Shown piece by piece: positions 38,278 through 50,294 of a DNA stretch of 64,000 nt. Below the pieces are notes generated by a model. It searched no databases. It was not told the origin of the DNA and saw nothing but the letters and a program-made list of their open reading frames with translations. A program made the position numbers and the translations under genes. The number at the start of each line of letters is the position of its first letter. Position 1 is the stretch's first letter. The stretch is from contig VZRG01000758.1 of assembly GCA_013397435.1 (NCBI GenBank), positions 170,886 through 234,885 of the forward strand, written 5' to 3'. The stretch comes from Erythrocercus mccallii (lineage: Eukaryota > Chordata > Aves > Passeriformes > Dicruridae).

Positions 38278-38909
38278 TGTTGGGGGTTAGATTTGGGTTT
38301 TTTTGTTTGTTTGTTTTTATTTTTTTTCCCCCTTTCCTTGCTTGTGGGAATTTTTCCCAGTGGGTTGCTAGGGAACTAATTGCTGGGTGCTTATGGGTGC
38401 TTATGGATGCTTGATGGGCAGGGGAAGGAGGGTGGGGGAGTGGGCTTCTCTTGTTCCTGGATTCAGAGAGGGGAAGACCCGACTGCTGCCGTGGGAGGAT
38501 TTTCCTGTTTCTCCATGGGATTTCTCCGGAGGAAGACGGGACCCATTTCTCCACCTCTGGACTCCTCTGTGGATCATCTCTACTCCACAGAACTGCATCT
38601 GTTACTCCAGGAGGATTCATCTGGACTGCTTCTAACACCCTGCCCAACAGGGTGTCAGGTCACGCCCCTGACTCAGTCAGGGATTTCCTAGGGTTTTTGT
38701 TTGTTTTGTTTGCTTGGCTGTCTGTATTGCTACACTTATCTTGTTCAATATACTAGTAAAGAACTGTTATCCCTATCCCCATAACTCTGCCTGAAAGCCC
38801 CTTTTAATTTCCTAAATGATAATAATTTGGAGGGAAGTGATTTGATGTCTACATTTTTTCCGAAGGAGGCCCTGCCTCTTACCAGATACCTGTCTTTCAA
38901 ACCAAGACA
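38278..38909 (+). mobile_element. Solo ERVL-type LTR nested in a CR1
   Basis: This 632-bp unit starts TGTTGGGGGTT and ends CAAACCAAGACA. Its flanks are TCGTG (38273-38277) and CCATG (38910-38914), a decayed 5-bp target-site duplication differing by two transitions. Removing the LTR restores a continuous CR1 reading, which supports both boundaries. Internal features include an AP-1-like TGACTCA at 38669-38675, two hairpins (38635-38655 and 38666-38682) and an AGTAAA polyadenylation-like signal at 38755-38760. The 5-bp duplication and remembered similarity point to a passerine ERVL-type family. There is no retroviral coding sequence. The 197-codon minus-strand frame (38054-38647) and the overlapping plus-strand frames are by-products. 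Confidence 0.85.
38666..38682 (+). promoter_or_regulatory. AP-1-like site within a 7-bp hairpin
   Basis: CCCTGAC and GTCAGGG are perfect arms around TCA. The top of the structure contains TGACTCA, the AP-1 consensus. It sits in the LTR about 75 bp before the AGTAAA polyadenylation-like signal. Activity is not shown. Confidence 0.45.
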
Positions 38910-38914
38910 CCATG

Positions 38915-41028
38915 AAATCCCATAATTCTGCAAAAGGCTGGATTTCAAGATTTTTAGGGCAATAGGAAGGTCTGCAGCAAACTCACTGCCCTGGACTTCA
39001 GGAAGAGCCTCTTCAGGGATCTGTTTGGTGGAGTCCCATGGGATAAAGCCCTGCAGGGAAGATCAGCTCAAGAAAACTGGTTGATATTCAAGGATCCACT
39101 TGGAGCTCAGGAGCAATGCAGCCCAATGAAGAGGAAAGCCGGCAAAAATCTCAGGAGAGCTGTGTGGATGAACAAGGAGCTTGTGGACAAACTCAAACAC
39201 AAAAATAGAGTGTTTAGGGTGTGAAAACAAGGACAGGTAGCCTGGGAGGAGAAAAAAAAATGCCTGAGCAACCAGGGATCAGGTTAAAAAAGCTAAAGCC
39301 TGGGTAAAATTAAACCTGGAGAGATACATCAAGGGCAAGAAAAAAAATTCTATATGTACATGAGGGATAAAAGGAAGACTGGGGAAAATGTGGGCCCTCT
39401 CCAGAAGCAAATGGGAATCCTGGTTACCTGGGACATGGAGAGAGCTGAGGTATTTAATGACTTTTTTGTCTTGGTCTGCACTGACAGATTCTCCAGCCAC
39501 ACTGCCCAAATCACAGAAGGCAAAGGCAGCAGGGACTGGCAGAATAAAGAGCCATATCCTGTAGGAGATTAGGTTTAAGAACATTTAAGAAATCTGAAGG
39601 TGTGCAAATCCATGGGACCTGAGGAGATCCTGATGAGATCCTGAGGGAACTGGCAGATGAAGGATCTAAACACTATCCATCATGATCCAACACATCCATC
39701 ATAATTTTGGAAAGTTGTGGCAGAATTGTGGGGTTCTCACTGAGTGCAAAAGGGGAAACCCCAAATTTAGAAAAGGGTAAAAGCAAAGACTGAGGGACCT
39801 ACAGGCCAGTCAATCTTACCTTGGTGCCTGAAAAACATCATGGAATAGATCCTCCTAGAAAATATGCTAAGACACATGGAATATAAAAACATTATGACAA
39901 ATTTGACAAATTTGGTAGCTTTCTATGGAGGGGTGACAGTGTTGGTGGGAGAGGGAAGAGGAGATGACATCATCTACCTGGGCCTGTGCAAGCATTTGGC
40001 ATTGTCCCTCACAATATCCTTGTCTCTGAAGTGGATTTGGTGGATGGAATTCTGGGTGGATAAGGAATTGGATGGACAGCCACATTCATTGTTGCTACCA
40101 GTGTCTCAGCGTCTGGGTTCAGAGAGTGGCCTCCCTGTGCTGGGACATGGACACTGGCACCAACAGCTTTGCAAATTTTCTGAGCTATGTGCCATTACAG
40201 CCATGCAGAGGGACCTTGGCAGGCTTGAAAATGGGCCTATGTGAGCATCATGAAGTTCAACTAGGCCAAGGGCCAGGTCCTGCACATGGATCAGGACAAT
40301 CTAAAGCACAAATACAGGCTGGGCAGAGAATGGATGGAGAGCAGCCCTGAGGAGAAGGACTTGGGAGGCTGGTTGATGAAAAGCCCTGCATGACCCAGCA
40401 GTGAGAGCTCACAGTACAGAAACCAACAGTGTCCCAGACTGCATCAGGACATGGGAGAGGATTCTGAACCTCCACTCTGCTCTTCGGAGACCAGTGCTGT
40501 GTCCAGTTCTGGTGTCCACAACATAAGAAGGATATGGAACGGTTGGAACAAGTTGGACAAGAATTATATTACTTCTGCTGGAACAAAAACTATTAGAGGG
40601 ATGGAACTCCTCTCCTATAAAGACAGACTGGGAAAGTTGAAATTGTCCAGCCTGGAGAAAACTAGGCTGTGAGGAGACATTATAGCCTCTTCCAGTGTCT
40701 AAAGGAGCTAAAAGAAAGCCAGAGAACCTTTTCACAAGGCCTGCAGGTACAGGACAAGGGGTAATGACTTTAAACTGAAAGAGGGCAAGTTTAAATCAAA
40801 CATTAGGAAGAAATTCTGTACTGTGAGGATGCTGAGAGTCTGGTGCAGGTTACCCAGAGTTGTGGCTTCCCCATCTTTGAAGGTTTCCAAGGTTAGACTG
40901 GACGGAACTCTGAGCAACCTCATCTACTGGAAGGTGTCCCTGCCCATGGAACAGGGGTTGGAGTGAGATGGTCTCTAAGGTCCCTTCCAACCCATACCTT
41001 TCCATGGCTGTCTAACTCCATGAATCAT
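38915..41028 (+). mobile_element. CR1 LINE, main piece with ORF2 remnant and 3' end
   Basis: Similarity to avian CR1 is extensive and colinear: 'gcactgccctggacttcagg'-type sequence near 38985, 'agggataaaaggaag' and 'gaaaatgtgggccctctcc' near 39362-39402, 'ctacaggccagtcaatctt' near 39800, and 'atcatctacctgggcctgtgc' near 39970. Near 40260 it has 'ccaagggccaggtcctgcac', near 40800 'cattaggaagaaattctg', and a 3' end of 'ggtcccttccaaccca' near 40980-40996. The usual terminal octamer tail is degraded. Many stops and frameshifts show the copy is dead. The split by a younger solo LTR, itself decayed, implies an old insertion. Confidence 0.92.
39345..40240 (+). pseudogene. CR1 ORF2 reverse-transcriptase remnant
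   Basis: This is the recognisable part of a CR1 reverse transcriptase, the enzyme that copies LINE RNA at the target site. A frame at 39354-39572 carries DKRKTGENVGPL. A second frame from 39864 carries LTNLVAFYGGVT followed by DDIIYLGLCK. Two marks of inactivity are visible. The first catalytic aspartate, expected as YLD, is YLG (39966-39983). The FADD box reads FANF (40168-40179) in a shifted frame. Frames change at least between 39572 and 39864, and again before 40168. The family match rests on remembered CR1 proteins; the motif losses are read directly. Confidence 0.85.
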
Positions 41029-41784
41029 TTGTTGTATACAGCTTGCAAGTCAGCATGGCCAGGTCATTCTGCAGCCAAAGGGAGAGCAGGAAGCAATCAG
41101 GCATAAGGCAGTTTCCAGGTGAGGCACTCTATTAGGTCACCCTCGCCCAACATCTTCACTGTTGGCTGGACAACTGTAAATTGTTTATTCCTGAAAATAA
41201 TTGTTCCCAAGAGTGATGATCTTCTCTAAGAATAGAATGTTGAGTACTCAATTCAAAATCCCTGTAAATTATTATTTACACGTTCTCAGAGTATGGTGGT
41301 CCAAGCATATTTTGTGCAAAATAAATCTTTGCTTAACCAAAGTAATTTTCTTCTTTCTGAAGTCCACTTTGCTGTAGTTCTGTTTATGTGAGATACAGAT
41401 TAATTTTATTTAAAATATTGGACTACAGTAGTCTTGACAGATTAAAATAATTGCAGGAAAATGTGTACCTATTTATACATTGTAATGTACAAGTCTATAT
41501 CCTGGCCATAGCAGCATTACTCCAGATCAGTAATAGTGATTTCTATTAGGAAAAAAAGTGAACATTTAACACATGGTGATATTTGAAACTTTGGGGGGTT
41601 TTGGAAGTTTTAGACAACTGTGGAGTATTAAACTAAAAATTGTCATATTGAACAACAAGATTTACTGAAATACAAAGCCTTTTATAGTGCAATACAATAG
41701 AGATTTAGAAATTAAGATCTTTAACTCTTCAGAGATGGAAGAAAGGGCTTTTTAAAACATATACACAGTATATAATATATATAT
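41029..41784. other. Unique non-coding sequence ending in AT repeat
   Basis: No gene is supported. The last bases before the gap are TATAATATATATAT, the probable start of an AT microsatellite. Confidence 0.65.
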
Positions 41785-41973
41785 NNNNNNNNNNNNNNNN
41801 NNNNNNNNNNNNNNNNNNNNNNNNNNNNNNNNNNNNNNNNNNNNNNNNNNNNNNNNNNNNNNNNNNNNNNNNNNNNNNNNNNNNNNNNNNNNNNNNNNNN
41901 NNNNNNNNNNNNNNNNNNNNNNNNNNNNNNNNNNNNNNNNNNNNNNNNNNNNNNNNNNNNNNNNNNNNNNNNN
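41785..41973. other. Assembly gap (189 N)
   Basis: The run of N is bounded by 'tataatatatatat' on the left and 'atataatac' on the right. An (AT)n microsatellite is the likely cause. The 87-codon minus-strand frame reported across it has no meaning. Confidence 1.
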
Positions 41974-44900
41974 ATATAATACAAGCTGTATTAAGTTATT
42001 TCATCATCAGAGAGTCTTGTTCTACATTTTATTGAAAGATGGTGAAATCTGTGTCTATCCCACTGGGTAGAAATTCTTATTGTGTTGAAATCTTCATGAT
42101 GATCAATGGAAGTTGCATTTGACCATTTTTTTTTATGAATCTGTAACAGATACTAATTAGCCTGTCATTTTACCTATCTTCTCATAACATGTCTTGACAT
42201 ATACAACACAATGTCACACATGCTTTAGTTAATTTTTAGGGATTCCTCAAACAAGGGGGTTTTGGACCCAAACACTTTCTTCATTCTGAAAAATTCCTCC
42301 TTCTTTGTGAACAAAAACATGGAGATATACTCCACTCCTACTAATTCAAAGACCCTTTAAGCCACTTTACTAAGCATTTTCAATATTTGTTTTTAAAGGG
42401 ACTCTTTCTAAGTTGCTGTTTTAGACAGTTAATGTGAAGTGAATTTCAGATTGTTTTAGGTAATGTTCAAGAATTACTCAAAAGACAGAAACTGATTACT
42501 CATGTACTTCCTTTAAACTGTCTTTCTACCTGTATCACCTTATATAGACTTAGTTTTGAATGATAAATAAAATTAAGTAGTGGTACACAAAATCTATGAA
42601 ACTCTTTTGAATTTGAATGGGCATAGAATCTCATATCTCATAGAATCTCATATGTCTAAAAGAAGAGAATTGTGCATAAGGGTTCTGTTAAAAAAATAAT
42701 GATCAAGAGATGCTCAATAAAGTCTTATGGGGTTTGTGCACAGTTTCTCACTCTTCTTGACTATATTTTGCTAAAAATCTGGCACCAAGGATAGTGTATT
42801 GATGTAAGCATGCCTGTGTTATGCACATGCAAAGCCTTATTCCATATTGATGAACTTTGGTGAATACCCCATTTACGTCTCATCTGAACTTGTGAGACCA
42901 CCTGTGAAATGAGTTGCTGGCAGATGTGCACAAGGATACTGTCCACAGAGGAGGAATCTTGACTATGGTGAGTCAGGCTGATTCAACCACTGCCTGTGGC
43001 TGGAGAGCTTTGTAAACACACCTCTAGGAGAAGGCCAGTGAGCTGTCAGAGTGCCTGGTCACTGAAATGTGATTTCACCCACTCCCTCAGTCAGAATCCA
43101 GAGTAGTCATTCAGCAACAATGATTAAGAGCCTGGGTGTGGGTCCGAGTGTGAACACATTCATACCTCCATACCTTTTTGAGGATGGCCTTCCACCTGCC
43201 AGTCAAATTCCCATCTGCAGCTTTGGCTGCTCTGACTGTGGTTTCAAAATATGACCATCAACCTCTTCTTGTAAATTCTGGGGGCAGATATTGTTGCAAA
43301 AAATCCAACCCTGCTAGGTCATTCATGTTGCCTACCATGGACACTGCAGCCCTTGCAGCTCACCCAGCTCAGCATCCCCAGAGGAAAGCCTGTGTTCTGT
43401 CCCTCATCTCAGTTATCTAACACATGTCTGTGTTTAGAGAGAGCTTCCAAACCCTGTCTGGCTTGTAAAGTTGTTTTCTCTTGGTGGAGGTGGATGGGGA
43501 GCAAAACTTACTAGACTCACTACAGTCAGTGAAAACATCACTGAACATCTGGGACTAAGGAAGTGTTGATATTAAAAACAGGCACCACTTAAAATGCTAG
43601 CTCTTACAGAAGTTGATGTGTTATGGCATCAGTATCTGGCAGCTGCTTCCATAGTCAGAAAGCGAGAAACTTTGGGGTATCTCATTTAGTCCTGGTAAGT
43701 GCTGGGCACCAGGTGGTCTCTCATGTTGTGTGTGCTGTGTACAGAGCTGTAGCTTTCAATGGCTTCCCTTCCCAAAGCTCTATTAGGAAGGAGAACTCAT
43801 CATTGTTCACTGTCTGAGATGAGATAATGGGGGAAGGCAAAACTCCTCCCCTGCTATCTCCCCACAGACTTTGAACAGGTAACTACCTGGAAAAGTCTTT
43901 GAATCTCTTAGAGGGAATTCATGGGTCTCCTTTGTCAAGCTGAAAGAAGAGTGCCTGCTCTTGCCAATGCTGAGCTGTGTGACAGCATGTTACTAAATCT
44001 GCTTTTAGCTGCTTCAGAGATATGTGAAGCAAGGAAGAAAGCAGAGTATCAGTGGGTGAGCTTTTAATGGGGTGGGAGACAGACTGCTGCTCTTTTCTCC
44101 ATCATTCTGGAGACCATCATGAAAAATGTTGCTATTTCCTTCTCTCTCCTGAGGTTTTGCACTGTTACTGTACCTTCACTCAAAATTGTCATTCTCCAAG
44201 TGTGCCAACCTGAGTGATCCCTCAGGTTTGTGTATGTCTTCGCAAGAAAGTGTGATACACAGCATTTATCTCCAGCTTGGTGATAAAAGAACAAATGCAG
44301 CTCTCCAGCAGCCTAAAGCAAGCCCTGCTGTGTTTTTCCACCCTTTGTAATATTAGACCAGAGTTAGAAATAAAGAGAGACTGTTTAGAGTCACTAAGCG
44401 TAAATTTGTTGGTTGCAGCTTGGAATTCCTTCTGCTTAAAATAAATCCAAAATCCAGCTCCATGTGACCATTCACTGTCCCATCACTGCAATGTACAGTA
44501 TCTGAACACATTTGTCTAGGGCATCTAAAGTGGTTCTTTTTGTTTAGGGAGACTAGTTAAATGTTTATCTGTCTTCTTTACCCAAGTAAATAGAAGAAAT
44601 GCTTTAAAAAATCTTTCTTGCTTCATGTGTCATATTGATTATAACTGGTTTGGTTCTTACTGCTTTGGACAGTTAAATGGAAGTAGTTCTTGCTTCCTAC
44701 TAGTGTTTACCTCATTGCTTTGTGCAGACAGTGATGGGTCAGATTTACAGTAACTAGGAGAAGAAAACAATTCTCCAGCTTTGCCACATTCAGCCTGATT
44801 TATGTTTTTTTAATGTCATCTTTTCTTTTCATCAGAACTGCTAATGACAGCAAGCCTGTAACATACTATTTCTGCTTAAGGTGAGATTTTTGGCTCATTG

Positions 44901-47781
44901 TACAGCTCCTTGAAGATGTAGAGTCTATTTAGAAATGATGTTTTTCTCCCCTGTCTAGGTCTTTCACATTCATTGGGCCATGCTCTGTGGAGAGCAGTAG
45001 CCATGGAGACTCCTGGGTTTCCAAGTTTTTGTTGGTTGTGGCTACCATCTAAGCAACACCTGGGTCTGCTCTCTGGAAGCCTCAAAAGTTTGAAGTGTAG
45101 CTTACACTGAAGACAATAGTTTTGATTTCAGGGAGGATACTGTCACAGTCAAGGGCTGCTCAGCATGGTTGTATCTGCTCTTCTGCTTTTAAAGCTTCCA
45201 TCCCCACTGAGAGGCGCCAATCCCGGAGAGTGTGGAGATGAGGAAACAAATGGCTTAACAGAATCACTGCATTCATGATGACAGAGTAACTAGTAACAGA
45301 GCTCTGACCAGACATTTCAACCCCAAGAACAAACCCAGAGTCTTTCATAGTTCTCAAGTAAAATTTTATCAAGCCTTTTGTACAATTACTCTTACTTTTC
45401 CATGACATCATCTGGAAGCAGAATCACAGTGCATGTATGTGAATGCAGAATGTGACCCATCTTAATAATCTCTTCAAGATTTGTTGTTACAGACAGTCAG
45501 GTGGGGGTGGAGCATCACTTCCCCAGCAGCAGAATTTTAAAAAGCACACTCTGATTTTTAGTCTATTTTTCACATTAGAAAAAGTAGGCCCCATATACTT
45601 GTGCAAAAGTGGATACCAACAAGAATTTAGGTTGCTGTCTTTCACAAAAGGAAGAAATGCTTAAGTCTAATAATCACAGTTATGGAAATTTATTTTTTTA
45701 AAACAAGAAAAAAGAAAATCAATGAGTACAAACATCCATACCCTGTTACTAATGCTACACTTAATCTAAGTGCTGCTGATTTTGCATGTGAGAGATATGT
45801 CTTTGACAGGGAGTTTGAGAAAGTGACAATTTAACTGGCAATTCCCCTGTTGCTTCTGAGATCAAAGGCACACCAAAGCTGCTAACCTGGAATATGAAGT
45901 GTGCTAAGAAAGTGTGAAAAGAAGCAACAGATACCTCAGGAAAACAGCTACTTTACAGTATTGCTGCAAGAACTAAATTTGTTCACTTGTTTTTGGCATT
46001 GCTCCTTGTATCTGACTCAGTGATATTTTCCTAGCTGCCCTTATGGTATTTTTTTTTGCTTCCTGAGAATCAGTTTGAATAATAATGGCCCTGTAAAATG
46101 TGTCTTGCATGTCTGCTATTCGTCATACAATCTCTCGTTCTCCTATACAGGATGGCTCAGTCATTCTGCTTTGACTGTGTAGATGGGCCTTAAAAGAGAG
46201 TGCAGGTGCAATATCCTTCCTCCCTCCACTTACTGATGGAAAGCTGGACCAGATCCCTGGAAATGTACCCTAGTGGACCACATGTCCCACTGCTGTGAAG
46301 GGTATAGTGTTACGGACTTGCATGGAACTTATGGTCTCGCCTTTAATGGAGCACTCTGAATGTGTCTCTCTGTTGTAGAAGAAATATTTTCTCTTGGCTG
46401 GCAAGGCAGGACTGCAGAAAGAGGAAGTGAGTCTGTTCTCCTTATTTAAATGTTTCTCCTTTCTCAAAACTGTTAGCTGGTTAGATTTTTCACTTCATTA
46501 TTCATCAAGCCTTGGTGAACTAAAAGCCTTGGTGCCTACATGCAGAGTCAGTCAGGGCTTTCCAGAACTGTGGCTTTACCTTGGTAATCTGGGACCAAGA
46601 AAATGTTTTCACTGACCTCTGACTAAGGGCAGGCTTGAACCTTTTTTAGAGCTTTGAAGCGTGTTTTGTTCCAGCCATCAAAAGCAGGGTAGCCTTTTCT
46701 GCAGTGGAACTGGGCTCTACATAGCCATCACTCTTTGCCAAGGACTTCCCTTTCTAGCACTGAGTTTGGAATTGGCCATGGAGACAATTCAGGCCTTCCC
46801 TGAAAAGCAAATAGTACAGGAGAAAACCAAAGTGATGGGAAGTGCAGAATGTTCTCTCCTCTGTGAACAACTAAAATTTTTATTATGTTTTTTCCACAGA
46901 AAAACCAGCCCTACTCTGCAACAACTCAATGAAGATTTAGTAATATGAACAAATGAACTTTGAATTGTGCAATTGGGTCTTTCAAACTGCGCTATCAGGA
47001 ACTATATTGTCTGCATCTCTTTAGAAGTCCAATTTGTTCCTAAGCCATGAATAGTTTAAATTGTCAACGATTTTGTGAAAATCAATGAGAATCATGCAGG
47101 CAGAACTCAGAGAATCATTTCAGCCATAAATTATGCACCTGATGAATCCTATCCAATGGTCACTATAGACAACAGAAGACCACAGAAATACTGTATCCTT
47201 GTTGCTTTTATTTCCTTTCCGTGTGCGACTTCCAGTGTTCATGATCAGGAGGGAAACATCAGTTACAAACCTCTTGGCTTTGGAAAACAGGCAACATTCT
47301 TAGTGATGCATTTGAAAAAGTGCTTTTAGATAAATTGTATACAACATATAATTCAGCATATAATTTATCTTTCAAGTGTTCTGTCAATTTTTCCATTGAG
47401 AAAACTCCTTAGGTTTTTCCAAAGCTGATGTTCTCTCTAGTGAGCTCTGTTCTTTTCCCAACAGTGGCTCATAATGCTTCTTGCAGCTATGAGAAGGTGA
47501 TTAATCAATTTAACCTGACAGATCTTAAGTCTTCAAACTGCTAACCTCACAAAAAATTCCAGCAGACTCCCAACAAAATCTTGGTATAATCTTAGTAATA
47601 TGGAGCCTGATCTTTCAATTCTTGAAGGTTTTTGACAGTTCTGCTTGAGCTGGTGGTATGCATGATATGTACCTCTCCCCATGCAAGGTTATCAAACCCA
47701 AAATTTATTCCCAAATTTGTACATAAATCAATTTTCAGATGAAGAAGGGGGTGAAAAAAGATCCTTATTGCTTTAGCGATG
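41974..47781. other. Unique non-coding sequence
   Basis: No gene is supported over about 5.8 kb. The longest frame is 95 codons (46661-46948), without a recognised domain. One small duplication is visible: CATAGAATCTCATAT at 42622-42636 and 42639-42653. An imperfect inverted repeat, AGATAAATT/AATTTATCT, flanks about 47329-47375. Confidence 0.6.
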
Positions 47782-47786
47782 AAGAG

Positions 47787-48527
47787 TGTTATAAATGAAT
47801 AAATCGCCAATTCGATTTTTAATAAACAACAATAAATTTATTGATTACAATATGGGTAAAATTTGGAAATAAGAAAAGCAAGCCATGATCCAAAGTCCAA
47901 AGTGCTGACCTAGGAAACCGGCGCTTGGTGGAGCAGCACAACGGCGTCCAAATGGACTCTCCTGCCCGCTCCACGAGTTGTCCTCTGTGCTTTGAGTTTT
48001 TATATTGTCTTTAGTAGCCTCTGGCGAGGGTGCACAAAGGTAGAATACAGTTTCTGTTGATAGGTAAAAGCTTTCCCGGAATAAAACAATGTAGTTTCTG
48101 GTATAGCTGGGTGTCTCCTGGGTTTGGAATAAAAGGAGTTTTGCCTTTTCAATTCGGCTGAAAAGAACCATGCCTCTGTTAAACAAAAGGATTGATGATG
48201 GTCGTTGGCCAATGATGATCCAGCCTATTTTCATTAAGTGTCCAGTTTATCTGAAAGGGCTGTTCTGGGAAGAGTCCTTCTGGTTTCTTGGTAAGAAATT
48301 CACACCTCTCTTGCATGAATGGTGTGGCCATTGCTGTGTGGGAGGACAATAGCCTGTCTCTTATCTGTGTAATGTAGGTGTGATCTCCACCCTGGAACAG
48401 CAGTGTCTGGCACTTTGGTAACTTTCCTGGAAAAATGTTGTTTTATAAAAAGACTGGTTCTAATTTATAACAACATATTCTTATAAAATATTCCAGCACG
48501 AATTATCCCTTAGATTCATCTATAACA
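47787..48527 (-). mobile_element. Solo ERV LTR A (741 bp) with perfect 5-bp TSD
   Basis: The plus strand starts TGTTATAAATGAAT and ends ATTCATCTATAACA, inverted ends matching at 13 of 14 bases. Both flanks are AAGAG (47782-47786 and 48528-48532), a perfect 5-bp target-site duplication. The LTR points to the minus strand: TATAAAA is the complement of 47997-48003, and AATAAA the complement of 47837-47842, about 160 bp downstream, as expected for promoter and polyadenylation signal. There is no gag, pol or env beside it, so it is a solo LTR. Retained CpGs near 47918-47975 and the intact duplication suggest a relatively young insertion. A 129-codon minus-strand frame (47845-48234) inside it is not a recognisable protein. 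Duplication length points to ERVL or a similar class. Confidence 0.88.
47997..48003 (-). promoter_or_regulatory. LTR A TATA box
   Basis: TATAAAA on the minus strand, inside LTR A and about 160 bp ahead of its AATAAA signal. Transcription from it would run toward lower coordinates. Activity is not shown. Confidence 0.5.
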
Positions 48528-48532
48528 AAGAG

Positions 48533-49575
48533 GATCAGAGAATTATACCCTATGATTTTTTTATTGATTAACTCCTTCATAAAATTCTTGTATCAGTGTT
48601 TTCCTTTCTCATTGCTTTGATTTTCGGTGGATAGGTAGCAACTCACTGCTGACTTTACATGAGGAATGTCTTCTTGGACATTTCTCATGTAAAAAAATGG
48701 GAAGAGCTTTACCTGAAGCACAGTGTGTGTCTGTGATGGCTGCAGCTTGGAGCAGAAAATTCTTGATGGACTCCTCCCAGACCAGGAAGCATGGGCAGAG
48801 ATGGTGAGACAGTGATAGCTTGGTTCAGAGACACACACTGTACTCATTCTCAGTCAGCAAGAAAATCAGCAAGAGGTGCAAAAAAACCACACAGAGATGT
48901 AAACAAAAGCATATAAAATAGAATTTTTTAAAAAAGTTAAACAAGACTTTACAGTTGAAAGTTTCTCAAAATTTGTCACTGCTTTTCATGCTGGAACAAA
49001 AAAAAAAAAAAAAAAAGGAATGGAGCATTTCAAGTATCTTCTTGGCAAGTGCTGTTAATGGCATTCACAGTTTTTGTCTCCAAGGAGGTCAAGAAAGTAT
49101 AGAGGGAGACATGTCCATAATGAAGTTTCTCAGTAAGCCACTGATAGAGGAAGCAGCACCAGCAAAAGTACATCTTACACATGTCTAGATGAGGTGTAAA
49201 CCAAGGCCAGTTTCTTCCTTAAAGCTTTTTGGATCCTACCCACATATTTCTTATTTTTGCATAAAACCTGCCGAACTGTTGCTGTGACCAGTGGCTTCTT
49301 CATTTGAGTCATCCCCTTTCAATATACAAACCAGATGGTGGCTGTTCTTCATGAAAAGAGCTATCGTTGTATCCTCTTTTTTTTTTTTTTTTTGGTTAGT
49401 AAATGTGATCTAAATGACTTGGAAAAAATATTGACAATTTTTTATTGAAAAAGTTTTTGTCTCTCAATTTTTTACTTTAATCGAAATTAAGAAATTACTT
49501 ACAATTTAAATTTGCCAAAGGCTTAGGATTTTCCTGCATAAAATAATTATCTTGTAGGTTTTGAAAACCTATTTG
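48533..49575. other. Unique spacer between two LTRs
   Basis: About 1 kb without any retroviral coding sequence or primer-binding-site-like structure. It holds a 19-A run (48998-49016) and a 17-T run (49377-49393). The absence of viral sequence, together with different flanking duplications, shows that LTR A and LTR B are separate insertions. Confidence 0.7.
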
Positions 49576-49773
49576 GAAGTGTTATAGATGAAATGCTAAT
49601 CAAAATTATTAAACAAAAATAAAATTTATTAAACAATAAAACAATTTAGAAAAAGACCACAATACAAACTGATCAAGTGTCAGGCCTAGGAATCTGACAC
49701 TGGTGGAACAGAGAGACAGCGTCTATCTGGGCACTCCTCTCTCTGTCCACGTGTTCCCCTTTGACAGTTCAGT

Positions 49774-49780
49774 TTTTATA
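49774..49780 (-). promoter_or_regulatory. LTR B TATA box
   Basis: TATAAAA on the minus strand, about 145 bp ahead of the minus-strand AATAAA at 49625-49630. It is at the same relative position as in LTR A. Confidence 0.45.
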
Positions 49781-50294
49781 GGGTTTTGGTAGCCCTCAGG
49801 CGAGGGCTGACAATAGAAAAACCAGAGTTCCTTTATGGAGTTGATGTGCTGGTGTTGGACTAATGTCAGTCTTCATCTTGCCTGAAAAGGTTTCTTAGTC
49901 TTGCTGCCTCGCTGCTGATGTTCCTTTATGGGCTGATCCTGTCCCTCATCTCGGTTGATGGTTTTGTTTTTCATCTCTGGGCTGGTTCCTTTGTCTTGTT
50001 TCTGAGGTGTTCAGCTTCATGTAGAAAAGAGTTCTCTGGGTGGAGAGTCTCTCTATTGATTTGGATGCCTGGCTGTATTGTTGGGTGTCCTGTTATCAAC
50101 TTTGACGATTAATGTGAATGGCTGCGAGTTGGCCACAGCTATTAACTGGCTGGGCAAGCCTGCTTTTGTTTATACAAATGCAAAACACGAGGTCTCCCCC
50201 ACCCTGGTTCCAAGGTGCCACCCTTGAAACTGCTGTTTCAAGATGCGTTTTTACCAAGAGCAGCTTTGGTTATAATATTTTATGTGACATAACT

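Noticed and set aside
38054..38647. 197-codon minus-strand open frame
   Set aside because: It runs antisense through the CR1/LTR junction and the solo LTR; no domain is recognisable.
47845..48234. 129-codon minus-strand frame on the sense strand of LTR A
   Set aside because: It lies wholly within the LTR and resembles no retroviral protein.
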